Assembly (NCBI GenBank): GCA_949474265.1
Contig: CASXBC010000006.1
Location: 1 to 53,931, forward strand
Length of the DNA: 53,931 nucleotides
Direction: 5' to 3'
Source of the DNA: an uncultured bacterium
GTDB lineage: Bacteria > Bacillota > Clostridia > Christensenellales > UBA1242
Shown here: piece after piece, positions 35,488-47,200 of the stretch
Layout of the letters: the number at the start of each line of letters is the position of its first letter
How positions within the stretch are numbered: the stretch's first letter is position 1
Notes under the pieces: generated by a model
Seen by the model: the letters and a program-made list of their open reading frames with translations, nothing else
What the model was told of the DNA's origin: nothing
Database searches by the model: none
Program-made: the position numbers and the translations under genes

Positions 35488-38184
35488 ATGGTTAGAGTTA
35501 TTCCTAGAAAAACAAAAGTTAAATCTGAATTTATTAAAGGTGTGACAGGTCTCGACCTTTTGTTGGGGCTTATTTTTATTGCTGTTGCAATTGTGCTTTT
35601 CTTAGCAAATTTTGATTTTCACATTTGGATTGCTATTGCATGGGTTATTGTTGCAATTTCAATGTTTTTGAAACTTGCTGATGAAGAGCGTTTTTATGTG
35701 ACGATAGTCTTTTTGCTTAGATACTCCGTTCAGAAAAAGAAATTTTCAAAAGGTGATGGCGAGAAGAAAAAGTCAAACATCCATGAGATGATTGCTTATG
35801 AGGGAATATATCAAGACAGATACATAAACTTTGGGCTTTATTATGCACAGGTTATTGAAATCCAACCAATGTTTTTCACTTTGCTTACTGAATATTATCA
35901 AGACAATGTTATTGAGTCTTTTGCAAATGCACTTCGTCGTCTTACTCCAGACCAAACTTGTGAAATTGTCAAAATCAGCAAGCCTATGATTTTGGATAGA
36001 TACATCTACAATGAAAACCACAAATATGATGTGCTTTATGACATGCAATATGATGGTCAGATATCTCAAAAAGAAATTGACTCTCGTGCGCCTATCTTTG
36101 AAGAGAGAGTTACGCTCTATGAAATGATGAACCGCCAATCAAAAGTCTTTAAAGACCATTTTTATGTGGTTGTTTATGACAAAGACAGAGAGGTGCTTGA
36201 CAACACAATTACAGGTATGATTGGGGCAATGGCTTCTTCGCTCAACCCTATCACTTCAAAAAGAGTTGAAGGAAATGACTTGCTTGTCTTTTTGAAGGCA
36301 AATCTTGGAAAAGATTTTGACGAGAGAGATTTGGAAGTGACTCCCATCACAGAGCAAATCAATTGGGCATCTCCAAACAAGATTAAGTTTAACATTGCAA
36401 GATATTTTATTGATGACCAATGCTATAGATGTTTTGCTCTTTCAGATTATCCAATTCAAGTTGGAAATGCTTGGGCGACAGGTTTCTTCCTGATGGACAG
36501 AACAAGAACGGTTATGAAATTTAATCCAATCCCAAGACTTGATTCTGAAAAGCAAATTGACCGTGCGATTATGGAAATGGAGACAAAGCTTTCCAAAGCA
36601 GGAAAAAGCTCTGCTCAAATTGAAATGCAAACTCACCTTGAGACGCTTCGTGGACTTTTGATGAGCTTGAAAACAAACAACCAAACACTTTTCAATGTCA
36701 ACACTTTTGTTGTGGCAGAGGACTCTGCGAAAAAAGATGTTCGTGCAATGCTCAAACAACAAGGTTACAAATATACTGAACTTTTTGCAAAACAAATTGA
36801 TGGGTTTATTTCTTCCAATGTTTCAAGAAAAGACTCTGTCAAAGGCACTCTGAGAGGTATTCCAACCTCAACGCTTGCGGCAGGCTTCCCATTTATCTCA
36901 AATGCTTTGCAAGACCCAAATGGTTTCTACATTGGAGACAACGAGTATCCTGTGTTTGTAGATTTCTTTAAAAGAGATAGAGAAAGAGTAAACTCAAACA
37001 TGATGGTTATTGGAAAGTCGGGTTCTGGTAAGAGTTATGCGACAAAAACTCTTTTGACAAATCTTGCTGCTGACAACTGTAAAATTTTCATTCTTGACCC
37101 AGAAAACGAATATAAGGATTTGACTGCCAGCCTTGGAGGAAAGTTTATTGACGTTGGTTCTTCAACTTATGGTATCTTAAATCCATTTCACGTAATTTCA
37201 TCTTTGGAAGCATCTGAAGATGATGAGGAAGATGAAGAAGAACAACTTGATGAATATGGCAGACCTATTGAAAAAAAGAAAAAGTTGGAAAAGAAAGACG
37301 ACTCATTCTCACAACACTTGCAGTTTTTGGAGCAATTCTTCAGAGTTATTTTGGAGGGTATCAATCCAGATGCGTTTGAAGTTTTGAACTCTCTTATTAT
37401 TGATGTTTACAAAGAGAAAAAGATAGACGAATATTCAAACCTTGCGAGACTTAAAGCAGAGGACTATCCAATCTTTGATGACCTTTATGCGTTGATTTTG
37501 AAAAGAATCAAAGAGGCTAAGGATGAATTTTCACTTAGAAACCTCATGACTGTTGAAACTTACATCAAGAAATTTGCAACAGGTGGAAGAAATAGTGCAC
37601 TTTGGAATGGTCCAACTTCTATTGAAACAAACGAAAACTTTGTTACTTTCAACTTCCAAGCTCTTGTTGCTGGAAACAACCCTCAAATTACAAATGCACA
37701 GATGCTTTTGGTGTTTAGATATTTGAACAACGAAATCATCAACAACAAAGACTTCAATAAAAAATACCGTAAAAACAGAAAAGTTATTATTGCAGTTGAT
37801 GAGGCACACATCTTCATCAATCCAAAATATCCAATCGCTTTGGACTTTATGGCTCAGATGGCTAAGCGTATCAGAAAGTACGGCGGTATGCAAATTGTCA
37901 TCACTCAGAACATTGCGGACTTTGTTGGTACCGAAGAAATCAGAAGACAGTCAACAGCCGTTATTAATGCTTGTCAGTATTCACTCATCTTTGCTCTTGC
38001 TCCAGCAGATATTTCTGACCTTGTTCAACTTTATGAAAAGTCAGGTGGTATCAATGCAGAAGAGCAAAACACTATTGTTACTGCTGGTGTTGGTCAAGCT
38101 TTCTTAATCACAGGTGCTTCTTCAAGAACAACAGTTCAGATTATTGCTTCAGACTATGTAAGACAACTCTTTGAAGGAAGATAA
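35488..38184 (+). CDS. VirB4-type ATPase with N-terminal PrgI-like membrane segment
   Basis: This 898-aa protein starts at ATG 35488 after a GAGGG site. Residues about 24-68 form two hydrophobic helices, like the PrgI protein that sits next to VirB4 in Gram-positive conjugation systems. A VirB4/TrsE-type body follows with Walker A GKSGSGKS (509-516) and Walker B VIIAVDEAH (D771, E772), then VITQN and RRQST near the C-terminus as in VirB4. A highly charged insert (DDEEDEEEQLDE, then KKKKLEKKDD) lies after Walker A near 574-605. VirB4 powers type IV secretion and conjugation. No relaxase, coupling ATPase, lytic transglycosylase or VirB6-like gene is nearby. The giant lipoprotein gene starts 73 nt downstream with no clear terminator, so the two are probably co-transcribed. 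Confidence 0.88.
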   Translation: MVRVIPRKTKVKSEFIKGVTGLDLLLGLIFIAVAIVLFLANFDFHIWIAIAWVIVAISMFLKLADEERFYVTIVFLLRYSVQKKKFSKGDGEKKKSNIHEMIAYEGIYQDRYINFGLYYAQVIEIQPMFFTLLTEYYQDNVIESFANALRRLTPDQTCEIVKISKPMILDRYIYNENHKYDVLYDMQYDGQISQKEIDSRAPIFEERVTLYEMMNRQSKVFKDHFYVVVYDKDREVLDNTITGMIGAMASSLNPITSKRVEGNDLLVFLKANLGKDFDERDLEVTPITEQINWASPNKIKFNIARYFIDDQCYRCFALSDYPIQVGNAWATGFFLMDRTRTVMKFNPIPRLDSEKQIDRAIMEMETKLSKAGKSSAQIEMQTHLETLRGLLMSLKTNNQTLFNVNTFVVAEDSAKKDVRAMLKQQGYKYTELFAKQIDGFISSNVSRKDSVKGTLRGIPTSTLAAGFPFISNALQDPNGFYIGDNEYPVFVDFFKRDRERVNSNMMVIGKSGSGKSYATKTLLTNLAADNCKIFILDPENEYKDLTASLGGKFIDVGSSTYGILNPFHVISSLEASEDDEEDEEEQLDEYGRPIEKKKKLEKKDDSFSQHLQFLEQFFRVILEGINPDAFEVLNSLIIDVYKEKKIDEYSNLARLKAEDYPIFDDLYALILKRIKEAKDEFSLRNLMTVETYIKKFATGGRNSALWNGPTSIETNENFVTFNFQALVAGNNPQITNAQMLLVFRYLNNEIINNKDFNKKYRKNRKVIIAVDEAHIFINPKYPIALDFMAQMAKRIRKYGGMQIVITQNIADFVGTEEIRRQSTAVINACQYSLIFALAPADISDLVQLYEKSGGINAEEQNTIVTAGVGQAFLITGASSRTTVQIIASDYVRQLFEGR

Positions 38185-38198
38185 ATATTTTAAATTTA

Positions 38199-38231
38199 AA
38201 TTGTTGTGCTTGTTTTGGCTTGCCAACAATT
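38199..38231 (+). repeat. 8-bp inverted repeat between the VirB4-like and giant genes
   Basis: AATTGTTG (38199-38206) and CAACAATT (38224-38231) are perfect complements, with TGGC-TT-GCCA nested near the right arm. No T run follows, so it is not a normal terminator. It could be an mRNA processing or stability element. Confidence 0.45.
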
Positions 38232-38257
38232 TGAAAATCTAGAGTAAAAGGAACCTT

Positions 38258-41200
38258 ATGACAAAAATTTTTAGAAATATTTTAATCAGTTTGTGTGGTG
38301 CATTTGCATTTTTGTTTGCAGGTATCTTTTTCTCTGGCTGTAAAGTTGATTACAGCAAAATTTCACTCACATCAGATGTTTCATCTGTTCAACTTGAGGT
38401 TGGACAGACCGCTGATGTGATTTTTACTATAGAAAATTATAAGAAAGGGTTTAGCAACAAAATTCAAGTAAATCCTAGAAGTGACGAGACTGAGGCTGTT
38501 TTTGAAGCTCCAGCCTCTTCAATAAAGTATTTAAACAGCAGGCAAATTCGTGTGACAATCAAAGCGATTGCTGGTGGCAATGGGCGACTTAATGTAAAGA
38601 CTCTTGAGGCAGGGAAAGAATGCACAGTGGATGTAAGTGTTACACAGTATTCGACCTCTATGGCAACGAGAGATGAACTTTTGTATGTCACTAATAATTC
38701 TGATTTTGTGCCTGCACCAAATATGTTTATATTTGACAATCACACAACTTACACAAAGCTTAGTCACTATTATTTCAATTCACGCTTTGATTTTGATGAA
38801 AGGACTTTTAAAATAAGTGAAATTGATGAAGAAAACGGAAAGCTTAGTGGATTTGACAGCACTAGTGGAGACCTTGAAGCAGATATTGTAAAATTTGACA
38901 CTGCTCGTCTTTATAAAAAAGATGGAAAAGATACATTGTCACTCTTTTTAAACGGCGAAAATGTCTTTGATTTTGATGCTTTGCCAAATGATTTTAAAAT
39001 GATTTCAATCTATGACCGTTCGGTTAACAATGTTGATTATGAAGAAATAGTTTACAGTTTTTCAGATGTTTATGTTTTGCCAAGTCTTAATGTTAAAGTT
39101 TTTGGTGGTTATTTGAATGAAAAAACAAATCAAGTTGATTTTCAGCCTTTGACAAGTGACAGAATTGTTATTGTTCCAAACAGCCCTGCTGAAAATGACA
39201 TGAAAAACTTTATTTTGAAACTTGAAATGATAGATGCTGTCGTTGATAGTGAAATTTCTTTTGTTAAAGCTACATCAAACAATTTCGTTGATGTTGATTT
39301 ATATGATGAATACATGGATACACAGGAAGAAAATGGCAATGTTGTCCATTATTGGAAGATAAGTCAAAATTCTCAATCTCAAAACACAACGAAACTTGAT
39401 TTTAGTATTTTCTACAAACTTGCAGCAGAGGTTTTTGATGAGAGCGTAAATGTCTCTCTCAGTTATAAAATTGACATTGAAATTGCTCCTACAGCAATCA
39501 CAGTGAATGGCACTCCTGAGCCAGAGACTTTCTATTTGTACAATGAATATGAAAATGATAGATTTGGATGGCAAGAGGTTTTTGTTGATGTTGTTTCTGG
39601 ATTTAACTCTTCTCCAAATTATGAAGGTGTCTATCTTACTTTTGACCAAACAAATATTGATGTGAGATATGGTGACAACGACATTGTTGTAAGTGGAAAT
39701 TCAAGAATTTACAGTGACCTTAGCAAATCTTTCTATATAAGAGGAAAGGGTGACCTTAACGGAGGTGTTTCACTCAACACAACTGTTACTGTTCATTTGG
39801 TCAGTGAGGTTTTGCAGGGGGCAAATCAACTTAGCTTGAATTTGAACTGTGTTATTGTAAAAGGTGCAACTGCAATTCAACGTTCTGAAGATTATTCTCT
39901 TGCAGATGTTTCTAAATTTATTTTGGATGCTGATGCTGGAGCAATGTCTTTTGAAAAACAACTCTATGCTGACCAGATGTTTCAAGATGTAACTTACAGA
40001 TGTCAGTCATCTTCAAGTGTTGTGGAAATTGAGCTTAACAAGCAAAATCCATACATTGAAATGGGTGGCAGATATTATCTTAATTTGAAAGTAACTCCAA
40101 TTTCAGTTGGTGATGCTGTCTATACAATTTATCTGGACAATGGAACAAGTACAACAATAAATTTCTCTGTTATTAAAACTCTTAAGCCAGAAAGCACAAG
40201 AGTGTATTTGTTGGATTCTGGCAATGAGGCTGTTTCTGAGTTTTCTTATTCAAGAAGCGAAGGGGCGGAGTTTGATAATGTTTTGAATCTTGAAATTTTA
40301 AATTCATCAACAAAAGATACAATTTCTTTTGGTAGTGTTGCTTATGTGGGTTTTGATGCAAATATCAAAAATGGTGGACTTACTTTTGTTTCAAACAACA
40401 GCCAATATATTTCTGTCATTCAAACAAACAAAAACTATCGCTTGACTACACTTGCAAATGGAAATGCAATCATCACTTTCACTCTTAGAGGGGATGTGGT
40501 TGATGATTTTAGAACTAAAGAAAAAGAGCTTGAAGTTTTTGTTTATGCTTCTTCTTATTCTTTGGTTGAAGAATTTTACTTGCAAAATGGCAGTCAAAAG
40601 GCAATGGAAAACATTGTTTATTATGGAAATAACACAAAATTAAGTGACAAGATGGTTTCTCTCACTGCAGTTGCAAACAATAGCAATTCTACAAACTTTA
40701 ATCAATTTTTCTTTGCAGAAGAATTTGCAGAAATTTTTGATTATGATGAAAGTCAGGGCTTGTTTGAGGCTGAAGGCGGTTATACATACAACCTTAGGGG
40801 GGATGAGTATTATACTCAATTGCAAACCGAAAAGTTTGATAAAAAATTTGTTTATTTTTATGCTCTTAGAAGAAATGGCAATGTAGTGCCGGGTGGAGTT
40901 TCAACTAAGGTAAAAATCACAAAATATTGGCTGAACGAGGGCAGACTTGATTCGCTTGAGAAAACAATTGATGTGGTTTCCCCAAATGGACTTATGTTTC
41001 TTGCAAGAAACTTTACTTATGAAAAGAAAGATGGGCAAGATACCATTGCAACCTATGATGTAGAGTTTTCAAATATATATAATGTTGGACTTTATGGAAC
41101 TTTTGATATTGAGACCTTTACTTACACAAATGATTTCTCAAGCAACTCAATAAGCTTTGTTTTGGAAGCTAACATAAGTCAAAGAAAACTTACAAGAAGA

Positions 41201-44200
41201 TACAACGCAAGAATTATCTCTGAAGAATATGTTTCTGTTGAAAATATCTCACTTGCTTCAAATTTGACAGAGATAAATTTGTCAAGTAAAAAACAAACTC
41301 ATTCATTTGGTGTTTATATTTATCCTAGCAATGCAACAAACAAAACTATTATTGCACAATTTATTCCTTCAACAAATTATTTGCATGAGACCCCTCTTAT
41401 TAATTGTACAATTGAGGCTGGGGAGAGTGGTGTTTATACCGTAACTGTTTCTTGTGAAAGATTTTATAATGAGTATGGTGACAGAATAGTTGGTTTTGAG
41501 GATGACCTTTCAGGGACTTTGTATATTTTTCCTGCTGATTGGGGCAATTCATATACCACAATTGGCGGTAAAGGTGCGATTGTTATTGATGTTCAATACT
41601 GCAATGGCTCAGAGGCAAATCCTTATGTGCTTGAAACTGCAGAGGATGTTTTGGAAATCAACTCAAATGAAATAATGCTCAGAAGCCATTACAGACTTGT
41701 GACAAACATTGATATGTCATCTGTAAATAACGCACTTCCAATTGGTGTTTTGGAAGAAAATGGCGAACTTAGATTTGTTGGCTTTAGCGGCTCAATCATT
41801 GGCACAACTTCGCAAGCGGCAATCACTAATATTGCCGTTTCAAACAAAAATTTCTATGCCGAGTTAAATGGCGAAATTTATGCAGGTCTTTTTGCTCAAA
41901 TTGGAAGCGATAATGTTGATGATTATGGGCAAACTGCAAAGATTGTAAATGTATCATTCTCTGGAAAGGTAAATATTACAACAGATAAGAAAGCTTATGT
42001 TTCTGTTTTGACATCAAGAAACAGAGCTAAGCTCGAAAACATTGGTGTGACTGTTTTGGTATCAGACATAAAAGCTGGAGAAAGTCTTGTTTTTGGAGCT
42101 GTTGCGGCTGAAAATCTTGGCTTGATTTTGCAAGATTTTAGTGTTTATGATGGCTCTAACAAGAGCAGTAAATATAACGGCTTAACTAGCAAAAATCTGG
42201 CGTACTACAACGATTTTGTTGAAATTGTGACAAACGGAAAGGATGTTGTCGCTGGTGGTATTGTTGGTGCAAACAACGGAACAATCCAAAGAGTGCTTTC
42301 AACTTTGCCTGATTACAAACTCTATGGTTATTCAGGATATTCTGCTGTATCAAAAATCAGAGTCTCTGGAAATGCAAGTGTGACAAATCAGATTTATGTT
42401 GGTGGTGGAGTTGGTAAGGTGTCAAATGAAAAGACTCCTTCAAAAATTTCTGGTGACCTTCAGGCAATAAGAAACTACATAAACAATCTTCTCGTTGGAG
42501 GAGAAATCTCTACCATAGATATTGTGGGAGATGTTCGAGATGCCATTGGTGGTGTTGTTGGCTATGTGACAACTGATGGACTTTCTGCTGGAAATGTAAG
42601 AGATATAATGATTCACAACAACATCTCAAGATGTTTTATAAGAGGTGTTTACAATGTTGGTGGAATTGCAGGTTGCGATTCTTACAAAGGGACAGAGAGA
42701 AGTGAAATAAACTTTGGTATGGACAACAGGCTTGAAGCGGTTGACTTGGGTGCTGCAGTTTATGATGCTTCAATGATTATTAAACGTTCTGACAGTTTCT
42801 GTTACAACAAAAATTCAAGTTCAAACAGAAACTCAATTGAGGCTTTTTACGCTATTGGAAATGCAATGAGCAATTCTCCTGTTTATACCTCATATAGATT
42901 TACAGCAATCAGCTATGTAAAAAGGTCATTACTTGGTGGGGTTGTGTCTTCTACAAACACTTCTACAAATGATTATTATGGCGACTACATTGCTTTGAAG
43001 TCTGAGGGCGACTGCTATTCTTACGAATTTACAAAACAAGATGTGTCTTTGGGCACGCTTGAAAGTGATTTTAAGATGAACCCAGAAAATGCTGATGAGG
43101 GTGGTTTGAATGTTTATATGATGTATTATTTTGCAGTTTCTAGCAGACTTTCTGGCTCTAGCGAAAATTTGCTTAAGGATGAGATTGCAAGGCTTAATTA
43201 TATAACTCCAAATTCAAAATTCTATCCTTTCAGTTTGACAAGTCAAGAAGTTTCAATTTCTTCTGCTTCAAATGAACTTGCAGTGGATGTAAATGGAAAT
43301 ATTACAGTTAAAGATGTTGGTTTGGCATACATAACTCTCAGCAGTATTTTAAATGTCAAAGTAGAACAAAAAATCTATTTATACATTGTAAACTATTTTG
43401 ATAAAGACTTTGATTTTTCAGTGTTTTATTCAAGACCTTCTAGTGATGGCGTAAATGTTGTCAATGGAAGTGGAGTAAACATTTATGGAAACACAAACAC
43501 AAGCATTTATCTTGTGCCTCCATATTCTCTTGGCAAGACAGAGGGAGTTGGTGATGAGGTTGTTACAGCTGATGGAGAGCCTTTCTCAATCACAAAGAAT
43601 GGAATTTTAAATTATCGAAATGTAAGCTATGTTATGGCAAACAACACTCAACTTATGGTGGATGCAACTGCTGATGGCGAAAGTAAATATTCCACTGTTC
43701 AAACAGGAAAGCAAACGGTTGTGTTTGTAAAGAGTGATAAGGCAGATGACTACAATGGAGAGTATGTTGGGGATTATTACACGCTTAAGCCAATGCTGAA
43801 GGTTGAAATTCCTGTAGGTGACAAGGTTTATGTTTATTATTTCCCAATTGATTCAAAGGCGACAATAAATATTGAAGTTAAGTATAATGATTCTGCAGAA
43901 AGCATAAAACCAAGTTCTTCAATGATAAGAATTAAGACAAACGAACCTTATCAAGATAATATTCAAGTTAAATCAACAAACAAAGATGAAGTTTTGTTCT
44001 ATCAGATTTTCCAAGTTGTTGATGGCGAGCAAGAACTAATCCAAAACAGATTGCCATCTTTTGCTGGACAATATGAGATTGACAGTGATGTTGGAAAAGA
44101 TACTTGGACAGACTATATCAACACAATTACTAGTGAAGATTTGTTTGGCATTAACTTCATCAAAAATGGCAATGATTTCAATTATGCTTGCAGGGTTAAT

Positions 44201-47200
44201 GACACAAGCAAGAGATTTTTAAATCGTGCAAATGAAAACATTTATGGACAATATAAAGTTTATCTTTATGCAAGTGAACTTGAATTGGGAGTGAGTGCTT
44301 GGTTTACTATTGAGCTTTTGGAAGCAGAAGTAAACTATATTGACATGACAAACTATTCAAACCAAAATGATTTGTCTGTTCCTGATGAAATTGTAGTTCC
44401 TTCACAGACAGGGTTGTTGGAAGTTGCAATTGACCCTGTGGAAGCAAATTTCAACCGAATTGAAATTTCAAATTCTGCTGAAAATTATTTAGATGGTGCA
44501 ACTGAAGCTTCTTTGATTTTTGTTTATGAATTGAGCAGTGAAAATGGTGTTAGATTTGTTTCTGCTCAAAACTTTGGTACTTATCAAAATGGAAAACTTG
44601 TCTTTACTTATAAAGAGATGCAAAATTTTTTTAATGTTGTGAATGATACACTTAACCGAGAAAATGGTATAACCAATCAAAATGACCCAAGATACAGAAA
44701 ATATGTTGAATATAAAGGCAAGGTTTATGTTTCATATTATATGCCTTCAAATAATGTTGATGACGCAGTAAGAGTGGGGTTTGAGGCTTCTGTTTACTTT
44801 GGAAAAAATGATGAAAGAAGAGACTATAAGCTTGGACTTGTTACAAAGCTTGGAAGCTATGCAAGACTTAAGTTTGACAACAAGAAAGAAAATGATGGTG
44901 TTTATTATGTTGCACGTGGGCTCTCATATTCACTCACTATGGAAAGCTATGGTTTCTCAAATGACCAAATCACAGTAACAGCTTCTGACAATTCAATTGT
45001 GTCAATTTATGGAGAAAACGGAAAATATACTTTGGATGTTACTTCAAGCATAATCAACTATGGAGGTGAAAACAATCCAGGTAAGAAGGTTGAAATCACA
45101 ACCTATGCAGAAAAAGTTGTTGACAATGTTGTCATACCTTTCCAAGAGACAATCACTCTTTATGTCATGGAATATGTTTTGGATTATGTCTATGTTCCTG
45201 GCGTGAATGAAGATATTGTTTCTGGTATGGAAGATGGCACAATATACACTGCTGTTGGAAACCCTTATGAATTGCAATTTGCTATAAGACCATTCCTTGA
45301 ATATGACATCACAAACAGTTCTGTAAATGAAGAGGTAGAACTTTTTATTGCTGAAATGACAAAAAACTTGGAGTGGGCAGTATATTACAATGATGTTAAG
45401 ACTGTTTTGGCAAATGACAAGACAATCAGAACGGATTATTATAATATTTCGTCTTACACAGTGACTCCGCTTCGTATTTACAATCCACAAACCAACATTT
45501 ATAGATTTTCTGCAAGAGCAAATTATCGTGCAATAAATGGTTCATATTACTATACAGATTTAAACACAGGCGTAAGCCAAATGTACACTGAATTTGTCTT
45601 TGATGTGCATGAACAAAGCACTCAGGATAGTCCAATCCCTGTTGAAAGTTATGAAGATTTTATGAAGATGAAAGACAATGAATGGTATATTCTTCTCAGC
45701 GACATAACTTTGCCAAGTATGGAATTGGCTGCAGAAAAAGGTGTTGAGCAATTTAAGCCATTGTCAGTAAGCTTGGCTGGTCTTGATGGAAACAACTTTA
45801 AAATTTATATGTCAGGAACTTATGATTTTGCAGATGCGTCTCAAATTGGTATTTTTGCTGATATATCAGATGGAATGATTGTTCAAAATGTTGATATTTG
45901 TTTGACAGGAGAAACGGTCTTTAAAACCAATCAAAGTGGTTTTAATGTTGGACTTTTGGCTTCATCAAACAGTGGTGTGATAACCAATGCGGATGTGTAT
46001 TCCCTTAATGGTGCAAGTCTTTCAGTAGTTTGCTCTACTGCTACAGCTGGTGCTTATGTTGCTGGACTTGTTGGAAACAATACAGGGCATATTACCAATT
46101 CTCGTTCAAGACTCAACTTAAGGGCTAATGTCAATGTTGGTGGTTTTGTTGGAGTCAACTCTGGTGTGATTGCTAGTTCATATTTCAAGGGGGCAAGCCT
46201 CACAAATCAAACAAACACAACTACAGAGTTTACTGCAGGCTTTGCCGTTGAAAATAGCGGAAAGATTTACACTTCTTATGTCAGTGGAGACCCAACAGAA
46301 GTAAGAGAGGAAGAAGTGTATTATCAAGGCACTCAAAATTCTATTATCTCAAGTAACAATATTACAGGCTTTGTTTATACAAACTCAGGCAGTGTAGAAG
46401 ATTGTTATTCAAACATTTTGCTTAGACAAAGTGGTGCGTTCTCATCTGGATTTATCTTTGAAAATTCAGGAAGTGTAAAAAGATGTTTCTCAACAAGCAC
46501 TCTTGAAAGCAATCAAACATCAAACTATGGCTTCTTAAGGACAAATGATACGTCATCTGATGAAGCTATTGTTGAAGACTGCTTCTATTTATCTGACGAA
46601 GAAAAGAAGATTAATGTCAGCATTGGTACAATTGTTCAGGATGAAAAGATTGACATAAAAATCCTTGATGTAGAAGGTTTTGGAAATGTTGACAACTTCA
46701 AGAATTTTGTGCTTGCTCAAGGAAGAGATATTAGCTCGGTTTGGTTTATAACAAGAAACTCTGGTGATAATGCAAACTTCAATAATTCTATCTTTGATTT
46801 AAATAGACCAGAGCTTGTTTCTGCAAATATTGAAGCAACTTCAAAGAGACAACTTGACAGAACGGAATCTGTGGTTGACCCAGAAACAGGGATGACTTCA
46901 GTAAGATACATTTATACTTATGTTACAGGTTTCCCAGCCCTTGGAAGTGTTTATAATCCAATTTTGATTTCTGATGCTCAAACAATGGAAGAATACATCA
47001 TTCGTGAGAACAATGGTGCTGGTTACAACTATTCATACTATAGAATCATTGACAATATTGACTATGCTGAATATCAGTACAATAGCAGGCTTTATGAAAC
47101 TAAATTTATGGGCTATATTGAAGGTAACTTTGCTGAAATTAATGGACTTTCATTGATTTCTAGCAAAAACTTAAATTATGCAGGTATGTTTGCTGAAGTT